27,680 nucleotides of DNA, from NCBI GenBank assembly GCA_945873015.1, contig CAMCBY010000007.1, positions 1 to 27,680 on the forward strand. Direction: 5' to 3'. Of the stretch, positions 7,052 to 14,727 are shown one piece after another. Position 1 is the first letter of the stretch; every line of letters begins with the position of its first letter. The position numbers were made by a program, and so were the translations under genes. The notes beneath the pieces were generated by a model. That model was given only the letters and a program-made list of their open reading frames with translations, searched no databases and was not told the DNA's origin. The DNA comes from Klebsiella pneumoniae (GTDB taxonomy: Bacteria > Pseudomonadota > Gammaproteobacteria > Ga0077536).

Positions 7052-7825
7052 CTATTTCACCGCAACCAGGCCGTTGAAGTTGTACCAGCGGAAGAATTCT
7101 TCTACCTGGTTGAAGCCCGCCTCGCGCAGCAGCGCGATGTTCTCTTCGGGACGATAGGGGATGAGCACGTTCTCCAGCGCTTCGCGTTTATTCGCAATCT
7201 CGGACTCCGAATAACCATTGCGGCGCTTCATGTCGTAGTAATGCCGGATGAACATACGATTGAACAGGCCGTTATCGACGATGATTTTCTCGACCAGGAT
7301 GAGGGCGGCCTGTTCGCGCATGCCGTCGTAGATGCGACGGATGACATTGGCGCGATTGAGCGGGCGGATGAACTGCAGGGTCAAGAGGATGATCACCACT
7401 GAGGCATCTTCGACCACGCGGTCCTGTTGCAGGTCGGCGGTCACAAAATCGATATCACGCTGGGCGCCGCGGGCGGTGAACTTGGTGCGCGCCTTGGCCA
7501 GCATCTCGGGAGCGTTATCGACGCCGACGAAAGAGACGTCGGTCGGCAGCACGGCGTCGAGGTTGAGCAGGGTGGTGCCGGTCGAACAGCCGAGATCGTA
7601 AAGGCGGGTGCGCGGCACGGCGAAGTCATTGGCCAGTTCGACCGTCAGGCGCTGAATCTCGTCGTACATCGGCACCGAGCGACCGACCATGTCGTCGAAT
7701 ACCGCGGCGGTCTTGCCGTCAAACTGAAAATCGACGCCGGCGCTGGACGGATCGACAAACACACGATCCTGGGGTGGATTGTCGCTGGCGAGTTCCAGGC
7801 GTGGGTTTTTCGGTGCGTCGCTCAT
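7052..7825 (-). CDS. cmoA: CmoA-family SAM-dependent (carboxymethyl-SAM synthase-like) methyltransferase
   Basis: This 257-residue class I methyltransferase resembles E. coli CmoA over its whole length. Shared features are the N-terminal FDGKTAAVFDDMVGRSVP block, motif I YDLGCSTGT (76-84), the TLQFIRPLNR segment and the C-terminal KRRNGYSESEI...KREALENVLIPY block ending FNFNGLVAVK. CmoA makes carboxy-S-adenosylmethionine from SAM and prephenate, for cmo5U34 tRNA modification by CmoB. CmoB normally lies next to CmoA but is absent here; two membrane methyltransferases follow instead. It may therefore be a paralogue with another role. The ATG at 7825 is preceded by GGGGGA, 5 nt upstream; longer in-frame starts lack such a site. 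Confidence 0.8.
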   Translation of the reverse strand: MSDAPKNPRLELASDNPPQDRVFVDPSSAGVDFQFDGKTAAVFDDMVGRSVPMYDEIQRLTVELANDFAVPRTRLYDLGCSTGTTLLNLDAVLPTDVSFVGVDNAPEMLAKARTKFTARGAQRDIDFVTADLQQDRVVEDASVVIILLTLQFIRPLNRANVIRRIYDGMREQAALILVEKIIVDNGLFNRMFIRHYYDMKRRNGYSESEIANKREALENVLIPYRPEENIALLREAGFNQVEEFFRWYNFNGLVAVK

Positions 7826-7910
7826 TATTCCCCCAGTGACCGTTGGCTCAAGCACGGTGGCGCGCGCGTTCGACCCCTTGGTGCGTGGTGTCCGGCGCCC
7901 GCAGTGCCGC

Positions 7911-7937
7911 CCCGGAGCGCCGCTGCGGCGCTCCGGG
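7911..7937. other. Perfect 12-bp hairpin between divergent genes
   Basis: CCCGGAGCGCCG-ctg-CGGCGCTCCGGG is a perfect 12-bp stem with a 3-nt loop. It lies between the start of the CmoA-like gene (7825) and the start of the SnoaL-like gene (8074), which are divergent, so it does not terminate either. It may belong to an unannotated small transcript, a REP-type repeat or a leader structure. Confidence 0.5.
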
Positions 7938-8073
7938 CGCAATTATGCCTCAAGGGCGGTGCGATTGAGCAGCGCCGCGCGCCCCATGCGGGCCATGCCA
8001 TAATCGATTGCGACGGGCCGCGCGCCCGTTCGCAGCATAAACACAACGTAAAACCGACAGGGGAGCCACGCAT

Positions 8074-8517
8074 ATGAGTACATTGGAACAAAGCCTGGAG
8101 GCCTTGCTTGCGCGCGAGGCGATCCGCGACCTGCCCAATCGTTATTGCGATTGCGTCTGGCGCGACGACAGCGCCGGCATCTCGCAACTGTTCGCCCAGG
8201 ATGGAAGCTTTACCGCCATCGCCAAAACCGGCGAGACCACCATCACCGGGCGCGACAATCTCGCAAGCTTTTTTAACGGCGCACTCGATTTCAAGCCGCG
8301 TCCCTACATCCACAACCACGTTATCGAACATCAGACCGCGCACAGCGCCAGCGGCCGCTGTTACCTCGACCTGCGCTGCGCGACCCAGGATATGGGCTGG
8401 ATTGGTGCTGGTTATTATGAAGACAAGTACGTCAAGACCGCCGAAGGCTGGAAGTTCCAGTCGCGCCGTTTCTATGCGGTGCGTATGGATGAGTGGCCGA
8501 AGAACTTCGAGCGCTGA
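8074..8517 (+). CDS. SnoaL-like (NTF2-fold) protein
   Basis: This 147-residue protein is of the SnoaL_4/NTF2-like superfamily. The N-terminal helix LLAREAIRDLPNRYCDCVWRD is followed by AGISQLFAQDGSF, the usual helix and first-strand layout of the fold, and then by TGRDNLASFFNGAL and the C-terminal sheet (YYEDKYVKTAEGWKFQSRRF). Members act as small isomerases, dehydratases or hydratases, or as the beta subunit of ring-hydroxylating dioxygenases. A free-standing one often has an unknown substrate. The start is supported by GGGGAG 9 nt upstream. It has no co-directional close neighbour: groES begins 317 nt later, beyond several hairpins. Confidence 0.82.
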   Translation: MSTLEQSLEALLAREAIRDLPNRYCDCVWRDDSAGISQLFAQDGSFTAIAKTGETTITGRDNLASFFNGALDFKPRPYIHNHVIEHQTAHSASGRCYLDLRCATQDMGWIGAGYYEDKYVKTAEGWKFQSRRFYAVRMDEWPKNFER

Positions 8518-8834
8518 GCGCGAGCTCAACTCCCCCACGCGCCATGCTCGCCGCCTCGCCAGGGGCGGCGAGCGGCTTGCCGGCGGCTGACCGCAGCCGC
8601 TAAGCGGGATACCGCACAGAGCGCGACCTTCCGACGTGCTATCAAGGCTGGTGCAGGACAACGGTCCTGGTCGATTCGGCACGCGCCCGGCGCGTGTGAA
8701 ACCCCGCTAGCCGCCGGCGTCATCACGCCGCGCAGGCAAAGTCCCACGACTGCGTGCTGATCAGCATCATGCGTGCCGGTATTGCCGGCGCGTTACTGAG
8801 CGCGCTCACCCCTGAATTTGTGGAGGAGTAAACC
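8518..8834 (+). other. 317-bp hairpin-rich gap upstream of groES
   Basis: No gene is evident here. It contains a likely terminator for the SnoaL-like gene, CTCGCCGCC/GGCGGCGAG (8547-8572, 9-bp stem, no T-run). Further hairpins follow: CAGGAC-aacg-GTCCTG (8654-8669), CACGCGC-ccg-GCGCGTG (8680-8696), GGCGT-catc-ACGCC near 8717 and GCCGG-tattg-CCGGC near 8780. A strong GGAGGAG Shine-Dalgarno precedes groES. I found no CIRCE inverted repeat and no convincing sigma-32 promoter. Confidence 0.5.
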
Positions 8835-9152
8835 ATGTCAACGAAGAACGTAAAACAATCTGCGGCGCTGCGCCCGCTGCACGACCGCCTGCTGGTGGAG
8901 CGCGATGAAGAGGCGACATCCTCGCCGGGCGGCATTGTGCTGCCGACCGGTGCCGGCGAGCGCCCGGCGCGCGGTGAAGTGAAAGCGGTCGGCCCCGGCC
9001 GTGTGCTGGCCAATGGCAGCCTGTGCCCGCTCGATGTGAAAGTCGGCGACCATGTGCTGTTCGGCACCTACGCTGGCACCGAAGTAAAGGTCGGCGGCAA
9101 GCCGCTGCTGATGCTGCGCGAAGAAGACATCGTGGCGGTTGTCGAAGTCTGA
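8835..9152 (+). CDS. groES: Co-chaperonin GroES
   Basis: This 105-residue Cpn10 begins with the family hallmark LRPLHDRLLVERDEE. The mobile loop that docks on GroEL follows (about 30-44, containing GGIVLP), and the protein continues through GEVKAVGPGRV and VKVGDHVLFGTYAGTEV. It forms the heptameric lid of the GroEL chamber. It is slightly longer than the usual 95-97 residues because of a short N-terminal extension and a longer mobile-loop region. GGAGGAG lies upstream of the ATG. It is the only GroES gene in the window, although two GroEL genes are present, so it may serve both chaperonins. Confidence 0.97.
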   Translation: MSTKNVKQSAALRPLHDRLLVERDEEATSSPGGIVLPTGAGERPARGEVKAVGPGRVLANGSLCPLDVKVGDHVLFGTYAGTEVKVGGKPLLMLREEDIVAVVEV

Positions 9153-9221
9153 CTGAATGACCCGATTTTCTGGGCCGCGCAACATCGCGGCGCTGCTTGA
9201 ACGATTACAGGAACAAGAACC

Positions 9222-10853
9222 ATGAGTGCGAAGGACATTGTATTTGCAGACGACGCGCGACGCCGCATCGTGAACGGCGTCAACATCCTGGCCGATTCGG
9301 TCAAGGTCACGCTGGGGCCCAAGGGCCGCAACGTCGTCATCGAGCGCAGCTGGGGCGCGCCGACCGTGACCAAGGACGGCGTGTCGGTGGCCAAGGAAAT
9401 CGAACTGGCTGACAAGTTCGAGAACATGGGCGCACAGATGCTGAAGGAAGTCGCCTCCAAGACTTCCGACGTGGCCGGCGACGGCACCACCACCGCCACC
9501 GTACTGGCGCAGGCCATCGTGCGCGAAGGTCTGAAGTCGGTCACCGCCGGCATCAACCCGATGGATTTGAAGCGCGGCATCGACAAGGCCGTGACCGCCG
9601 CGGTGGCGGCATTGGCGGCGCTCGCGCAGCCGATAGTTGATAACGCCGCGATTGCCCAGGTCGGCACCATCTCGGCCAACTCCGACGTCTCGGTCGGCGA
9701 CATCATTGCGCAGGCCATGGAAAAGGTCGGCAAAGATGGTGTGATTTCGGTCGAGGACGGCAACGGTCTCGAAAACGAACTCGATATCGTCGAAGGCATG
9801 CAGTTCGACCGCGGTTATCTGTCGCCCTATTTCATCAACAAGGGCGACACCATGTCGGTCGAGTTCGATGAGCCTTTTATCCTGTTGTGCGACAAGAAGG
9901 TCGGCAAGCTGCAGGACATGCTCGGCCTGCTCGAAGCGGTGGCCCGCGCCGGCAAGCCGCTGCTGATTGTCAGTGAAGATGTTGAAGGTGAGGCGCTCGC
10001 GACCCTGGTGGTCAACGTGCTGCGCGGCATTCTCAAGGTGGCGGCGGTCAAGGCCCCGGGTTTCGGCGATCGCCGCAAGGCGATGCTGGAAGACCTGGCG
10101 GTATTGACCGGTGGTACCGTCATCGCCGAGGAAATCGGACTCAGCCTCGACAAGGCTACGCTCGAGAATCTCGGAACTGCGCGTCGTGTGACCATCACCA
10201 AGGAAATGACCACTATTATTGACGGTGCCGGTGATACCAAGGCGATTGAAGCGCGCGTCAAACAACTGCGTCAGCAGATTGAAGAAACCAGTTCCGACTA
10301 CGATCGCGAGAAGCTGCAGGAGCGGGTGGCGAAACTCGCCGGTGGCGTGGCGATCATCAAGGTCGGTGCGGCTACTGAAATCGAAATGAAGGAAAAGAAG
10401 GCGCGCGTCGAAGACGCCCTGCATGCAACCCGCGCGGCGGTCGCCGAAGGTGTGGTGCCGGGCGGTGGTGTGGCGCTGGTGCGCGCACTGCAGACGATTA
10501 CCATCAAGGGTGACAATCATGAGCAGGACCTCGGCATTGCGATTGCCCTGCGTGCGATGGAAGAGCCTTTGCGTCAGATCGTATACAACGCGGGTGTCGA
10601 GCCCTCGGTGGTGATGGCCGCGGTGAAAGCCGGCAAGGGTAACTTCGGTTACAACGCGCAGACTGAGGAATATGGCGACATGCTCGCGATGGGCATCCTC
10701 GACCCGGCCAAGGTAGTGCGTTCGGCGTTGCAGAACGCGGCATCGATTGCCGGTCTGCTGATCACGACCGCGGCTGCAGTCGCGACCGCCTCGGAAGACA
10801 ACGGCGACGGAAGCGTCGCACGGGAAGGCACGGGCAGCGATTACGGCATGTAA
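9222..10853 (+). CDS. groEL: Chaperonin GroEL (housekeeping type)
   Basis: This 543-residue 60-kDa chaperonin refolds proteins in an ATP-driven double ring. ATP-site features are intact: TLGPKGRNVVIE, TKDGVSV (the Lys/Asp pair corresponding to K51 and D52 of E. coli), AGDGTTTATVLAQ (D87 equivalent), VEDALHATRAAV (D398 equivalent) and LDPAKV (D495 equivalent). The apical domain retains VKAPGFGDRRKAML. The C terminus ends GTGSDYGM and lacks the long GGM repeat tail of E. coli. It lies 69 nt after groES; the gap holds a small GCCGCG/CGCGGC hairpin. Compared with the second chaperonin at 17785-19419, this copy is far closer to the bacterial consensus. Confidence 0.97.
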   Translation: MSAKDIVFADDARRRIVNGVNILADSVKVTLGPKGRNVVIERSWGAPTVTKDGVSVAKEIELADKFENMGAQMLKEVASKTSDVAGDGTTTATVLAQAIVREGLKSVTAGINPMDLKRGIDKAVTAAVAALAALAQPIVDNAAIAQVGTISANSDVSVGDIIAQAMEKVGKDGVISVEDGNGLENELDIVEGMQFDRGYLSPYFINKGDTMSVEFDEPFILLCDKKVGKLQDMLGLLEAVARAGKPLLIVSEDVEGEALATLVVNVLRGILKVAAVKAPGFGDRRKAMLEDLAVLTGGTVIAEEIGLSLDKATLENLGTARRVTITKEMTTIIDGAGDTKAIEARVKQLRQQIEETSSDYDREKLQERVAKLAGGVAIIKVGAATEIEMKEKKARVEDALHATRAAVAEGVVPGGGVALVRALQTITIKGDNHEQDLGIAIALRAMEEPLRQIVYNAGVEPSVVMAAVKAGKGNFGYNAQTEEYGDMLAMGILDPAKVVRSALQNAASIAGLLITTAAAVATASEDNGDGSVAREGTGSDYGM

Positions 10854-10865
10854 GTCGCGCTGCTC

Positions 10866-10926
10866 CGCACTGCGTGACACCCTGTCGCGCAGTGCGCGCA
10901 GGGCGGGCCACAAGGTCTGCCCTGCG
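10866..10926. terminator. Two tandem hairpins after groEL (bidirectional terminator region)
   Basis: The first hairpin (10866-10896) is CGCACTGCGTGACA-ccc-TGTCGCGCAGTGCG, a 14-bp stem with a single G-T wobble and a 3-nt loop. The second (10897-10926) is CGCAGGGC/GCCCTGCG with a 14-nt loop. They lie between groEL and a convergent gene ending at 10942, so they probably end transcription from both sides. Neither has a clear T-run. Confidence 0.65.
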
Positions 10927-10941
10927 CTATTCTCGATTCAT

Positions 10942-11184
10942 TCAGGGCTCGCGCCGTTTTGTACGCAACGCGCCGAGCAGCAGGGTGACGGCGCCGGTGT
11001 CGAGCATCGCGCCGACCGCAATCAGTGGCCACGAAATCGAAGGTTTGGCGAGCGCTGGCAACAGTGCTGGTTGGGTCATCGCCACCACACCGGCCGCAAG
11101 CATCAACATGCCACTGGCCGACAGCACGCCGCAGGTCACCAGCAGCGACACCGGTAATTGATTGACGGGTGAAGGCCGGCTCAT
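10942..11184 (-). CDS. Small two-helix membrane protein coupled to the SPFH gene
   Basis: This 80-residue protein has two predicted membrane helices, about 12-35 and 50-70, a short linker between them and a basic C terminus (RTKRREP). I do not recognise the family. Its ATG overlaps the TGA of the SPFH gene (ATGA), so the two are translated together. It is likely an accessory or partner of that membrane scaffold, but this rests on context only. Confidence 0.7.
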   Translation of the reverse strand: MSRPSPVNQLPVSLLVTCGVLSASGMLMLAAGVVAMTQPALLPALAKPSISWPLIAVGAMLDTGAVTLLLGALRTKRREP

Positions 11185-12053
11185 GTGCGGTCCACCGACA
11201 ATACCGGCTGTGCTTCGCTGTCGCCGACCAGCACGGTCATGAGATTGGTCACCAGCCGCACCCGATCGTTGTCACCGAGTTTGACCACACCGTCCTGCTC
11301 CAGCCGTTCAATGGCGAGGCGCACCATACCGACCGCGCCTTCTACTATCTGGGTACGCGCCGCGACCACCGCCACCGCCTGTTGACGGCGCAGCATCGCG
11401 CCGGCGATTTCAGGCGCGTAAGCAAGATGGGAAATACGCGCTTCGAGAATTTCGAGACCAGCCAGCGCACAGTGGCTTTGAATACTTTCGACCAGCAGAC
11501 GCGCGACTGCCTCCAGATCGCTGCGCAGGCTGTCGTGACCTTGTTCATCACCGTCGTACCAGCGCGCGCTCGCCACCTGACGCACGGCAGACTCACTCTG
11601 CATGGTCACATAGGCACGATAGTCCTCGACGTCGAACACCGCACGCGCGGTGTCATAGACCCGCCACACGATGACTGCCGCAACTTCTATCGGATTACCG
11701 GCGCGGTCGTTGACCTTCAAGGTTGGTGTATTGAGGTTATGCGCGCGCAGCGAAATTGGATGTTTGTTGTTGAAGGGGTTGACCCAGAAGAAACCCGGGC
11801 GGCGCAGGGTGCCGGCATAGTTGCCGAAAAAATTCAGCACCGTGGCCTTGTTCGGTTCGAGGATCACAAAACCCTTGGCCATGAACGCCAGCAGTGGCAA
11901 GACAAACAGCAGCGCGCCTTTCGGTTCACCGCTTTCGGTCGCAAGCGGCGCAATGAAGCCGCTTGTGACCCAGCCTGCGCCGGCCAGGATCACGAGCAGT
12001 GCCAGCCAGCCTGGCAGGCTGCTGGCCTGACGTTCTTCGATGTTCTCGGCCAT
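11181..12053 (-). CDS. SPFH/Band 7 domain membrane protein (stomatin/prohibitin family)
   Basis: This 290-residue protein has two N-terminal hydrophobic segments (about 14-35 and 46-65) followed by the SPFH domain (about 62-250). Typical features are VLEPNKATVLNFFGNYAGTLRRPGFFWVNPF, read in two parts with the PGFFWVNPF turn, then the VNDRAGNPIEVAAVIVWRV strands and the helical AVRQVASARWYD...LARLLV region. The end of the domain has EILEARISHLAYAPEIAGAML. Such proteins form oligomeric membrane microdomains and often tether proteases. This subtype usually sits as a short independent operon. AAGGAA lies upstream of the ATG. It is translationally coupled to the small membrane protein downstream. 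Confidence 0.9.
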   Translation of the reverse strand: MAENIEERQASSLPGWLALLVILAGAGWVTSGFIAPLATESGEPKGALLFVLPLLAFMAKGFVILEPNKATVLNFFGNYAGTLRRPGFFWVNPFNNKHPISLRAHNLNTPTLKVNDRAGNPIEVAAVIVWRVYDTARAVFDVEDYRAYVTMQSESAVRQVASARWYDGDEQGHDSLRSDLEAVARLLVESIQSHCALAGLEILEARISHLAYAPEIAGAMLRRQQAVAVVAARTQIVEGAVGMVRLAIERLEQDGVVKLGDNDRVRLVTNLMTVLVGDSEAQPVLSVDRT

Positions 12054-12171
12054 AGGGTATTCCTTATCCTGGTGGGTAACCGAGCCTATGTCGGCCGCGT
12101 GTCAGTGCCCTTGACGCGCGGGAGGAATATGCCGGCCATCGCACCATAGCCGGCACCGACGGACCTGCGTG

Positions 12172-13173
12172 TTATTGGTCGATCATCACCACCAATTTGC
12201 CGAGTGCCTTACGCGCGGCGAGGTCAGCAATAGCCTGGCCAGCCGCGGCCAGCGGATAACGACCGGAGATGTGCGGCTTGATCTTGCCCTGGCTGTAGAA
12301 CTCGACCAGTTCGCGGTTGTTCTGCTGGCTGGTGAGCGGGTCGCGCTCGGTCCATGCGCCCCAGAAAATACCGACGATGGCGCAGTTCTTGAGCAATGCG
12401 AGATTGAGCGGAATGCGCGGTATGCCGGCAGGGAAACCCACCACCAGAAAGCGTCCTTCCCACGCCGTCGAGCGCAGCGCGGCTTCGGCGTAATCGCCAC
12501 CGACCGCGTCGTAGACCACATCCGCGCCGTTTGCGCCGCAGGCATCCTTGAACAAGGCGGCGAGGGCCTTGGTGCCGTCTTTATCGAACGGACCAGTCGG
12601 ATAGATGACGCCGGCGTCGGCACCGTGGGCCTTGGCCAGCGCGAGTTTTTCTGCGCTGGAGACCGCCGCGATCACCCGCGCGCCCATCGCTTTGCCGAGT
12701 TCGACTGCCGCGAGACCCACACCACCGGCCGCGCCCAATACCAACAGGGTCTCGCCGGGTTTTAAGGTGCCGCGCTGCTTGAGGGCGTGATAGGAAGTGC
12801 CATAGGTCAGGATGAAGGTTGCCGCTTCGTCGAACGGCATGCCGGTCGGCGCGGCAAACACCTTGGCGGCTTTGGTGACCACTTGTTCAGCCATGCCGCC
12901 GTGGCCGAGCATTGCGATCACATGGTCACCGAGCTTGAGACCGGTCACGCCCTCGCCGAGTTGATCGATTTCACCGGACACCTCGCCACCGGGTGCGAAC
13001 GGACGCGCGGGGCGGAACTGATATTTGTCTTCGATGATGAGGGTGTCGGGGTAGTTGACGCCGCAGGCGCGCACCCGGATGCGCACTTCGCCCGGGCCGG
13101 CGGTGGGCGACGGCAAGTCACTTAATACCAAAGTGGACGGGCCGCCTGGCGCGGTGCTGAGCATGGCTTTCAT
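12172..13173 (-). CDS. Zinc-independent NAD(P)H:quinone oxidoreductase-like MDR enzyme
   Basis: This 333-residue medium-chain dehydrogenase/reductase has an N-terminal GroES-like fold (about 1-120) and a Rossmann domain with GAAGGVG (147-153). The zinc-binding Cys/His residues of alcohol dehydrogenases are absent; the catalytic-site region reads CGVNYPDTLIIEDKYQ, as in the quinone oxidoreductase/acryloyl-CoA reductase-like branch. The NADP-site helix, ILTYGTSYHALKQRG, also fits. Members reduce quinones or activated double bonds with NADPH. The ATG at 13173 has GGAGAT 6 nt upstream. It is divergent from the MFS transporter, with about 180 bp between the starts. Its electron acceptor cannot be named. 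Confidence 0.9.
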   Translation of the reverse strand: MKAMLSTAPGGPSTLVLSDLPSPTAGPGEVRIRVRACGVNYPDTLIIEDKYQFRPARPFAPGGEVSGEIDQLGEGVTGLKLGDHVIAMLGHGGMAEQVVTKAAKVFAAPTGMPFDEAATFILTYGTSYHALKQRGTLKPGETLLVLGAAGGVGLAAVELGKAMGARVIAAVSSAEKLALAKAHGADAGVIYPTGPFDKDGTKALAALFKDACGANGADVVYDAVGGDYAEAALRSTAWEGRFLVVGFPAGIPRIPLNLALLKNCAIVGIFWGAWTERDPLTSQQNNRELVEFYSQGKIKPHISGRYPLAAAGQAIADLAARKALGKLVVMIDQ

Positions 13174-13356
13174 TCGGGATCTCCGTTCGCAAGTCTGATT
13201 CGTGCGTTGTGCTGTCGTTGACATGGCCGACGCGACCGCAGTGGCGGCGGCGTGCATTCATGTCGTGCATCGGGTTATGGTGCGCGCTCCCCACCGAGCC
13301 GCGACACCGCCCCGCATGATGTCCGACAACATGAAATTCGCGCAAGCAGGCGCACG

Positions 13357-14619
13357 GTGCCTACAGTGAGTTCACAAGTCGAGCCGCTGACGGCCAATCC
13401 CGTGCCGTGGCGGACCGATGCCCTGATTGTCGCCCTGGTGGCGGGCGCCCATCTCATCAGTCACTTTTTCCAGCTGGTGCTCGCACCGTTGTTTCCGTGG
13501 CTCAAGGCCGAGTTTGGCTGGAGCTACGCGCAACTCGGTTTTATCTTGAGTGTGATGTTCGTGGTGTCCGGCATTGGCCAGGCGGCGGCCGGTTTTGTGG
13601 TCGACCGGTATGGCCCGCGCGCGACACTCACGGGGGGGCTGGCGTGTCTCGCCATCGGCGCGGGATTGTTCGCGGTCAGCCACAGTTATGCGGGTTTTCT
13701 GCTCGGCGCGGTGTTCGCCGGTTTAGGCAACTGCGTGTTTCATCCGGTCGATTTCTGGTTCATCAATCATCGTGTCAGCGTGCCGCGGCTCGGGCCTGCC
13801 TTTTCGGTGCATGGCGTGTCGGGCAGTCTCGGCTGGGCCTTTGCGCCGCTGTTCCTGGTCGCCATTGCGACACCTTTCGGCTGGCGCGCAGCGGCGTTCG
13901 CTGCGGCACTGCTGCCACTTATCGTGATTGTGCTGGTGTGGTTCTCTCGCGAGTTGCTGGACGCGCCGGCGGCGCAACAGGCATCACCATCGAGCGCGGC
14001 GCCTGCGGCCGAAGAATCGCTGTTTGCGTTTATGAAACTGCCGGCGATCTGGCTGTGCTTCGGCTTCTTCTTTTTTATCGCCATGGCGCTTGGTGGTGTG
14101 CAGAGCTTTTCGCCGACCATTTTCTCGCAGGCCTATGGGCTCGACCGTCACGCCGCCGCCATGAGCATCACCTTCTACATGCTCGCCAGCGCGGTCGGCA
14201 TGCTGGCCGGCGGCTGGCTGGTATCGCGCAGCCGCGTGCTGGAACGCAATATCACCATCGCACTGGCGCTGTCGGTGCTCGCCGCGCTGGCGGTCGCGAT
14301 GCAACTGTTGCCCGGCATGCTCGCGATGGTGTTCATGGTGGTAATGGGTTTCGGCTCCGGCTTGTCTGGCCCATCGCGTGACATGTTGATTCGCAGTGCG
14401 TCACCGCCCGGTGCCACCGGCCGTGTGTATGGCGTGGTTTATTCCGGGCTCGACGCCGGTGTTGCGGCCGGGCCTCTGGTGTTCGGCAAGATGCTCGACC
14501 ACGGGTTCGCCAGCGAGGTGTTCTATGGCGTCGCGCTGTGTCTGTTCGGCGGCGCGGTCATCGCCTGGCAGGTGGCGCGTCTGACCGCCCGCACAGATAC
14601 CGTCCCGGCCGGTCACTGA
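13357..14619 (+). CDS. Major facilitator superfamily transporter
   Basis: This roughly 420-residue protein has twelve hydrophobic segments in two halves, separated by a hydrophilic loop (about 205-225, rich in Ala/Ser/Pro). The MFS motif A region between helices 2 and 3 reads GFVVDRYGPRATL. The C-terminal half contains SGLSGPSRDMLIRSASPPGATGRVYG, typical of the OFA/CynX-like and monocarboxylate-type families. It probably moves an organic anion or small metabolite across the inner membrane. It ends 108 nt before the P450 gene on the same strand, so it could carry a P450 substrate or product. Starts are uncertain: GTG 13357 has AGCAGG 6 nt upstream, GTG 13366 is close, and the open frame extends back to 13252 without support. 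Confidence 0.88.
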   Translation: MPTVSSQVEPLTANPVPWRTDALIVALVAGAHLISHFFQLVLAPLFPWLKAEFGWSYAQLGFILSVMFVVSGIGQAAAGFVVDRYGPRATLTGGLACLAIGAGLFAVSHSYAGFLLGAVFAGLGNCVFHPVDFWFINHRVSVPRLGPAFSVHGVSGSLGWAFAPLFLVAIATPFGWRAAAFAAALLPLIVIVLVWFSRELLDAPAAQQASPSSAAPAAEESLFAFMKLPAIWLCFGFFFFIAMALGGVQSFSPTIFSQAYGLDRHAAAMSITFYMLASAVGMLAGGWLVSRSRVLERNITIALALSVLAALAVAMQLLPGMLAMVFMVVMGFGSGLSGPSRDMLIRSASPPGATGRVYGVVYSGLDAGVAAGPLVFGKMLDHGFASEVFYGVALCLFGGAVIAWQVARLTARTDTVPAGH

Positions 14620-14727
14620 CACGGACCTGCGGATGGCGGCTGCATTGCCGTTCGCCCCATCGCAGCTTTTGTGCGCCCGCCTGCGGTAGGATTAGAGCCG
14701 TCATGAGCGACCGGGGAGGTCACGCGA

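Noticed and set aside
8518..8834. CIRCE operator or sigma-32 promoter for groES
   Set aside because: No TTAGCACTC-N9-GAGTGCTAA repeat is present, and the only CCCC-type -10 candidate has no spaced -35 partner.
8838..10913. A 691-codon open frame on the minus strand opposite groES-groEL
   Set aside because: It is the mirror of highly conserved chaperonin genes in GC-rich DNA. Its translation is His/Arg/Asp-rich with no recognisable fold, and it spans both genes.
11169..12149. A 326-codon plus-strand frame opposite the SPFH gene
   Set aside because: It is a shadow of the SPFH coding sequence, with atypical composition and no matching motif.
13217..13245. Perfect TTGACA box upstream of the MFS gene
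   Set aside because: No AT-rich -10 hexamer lies 16-18 bases downstream; GC-rich sequence follows.
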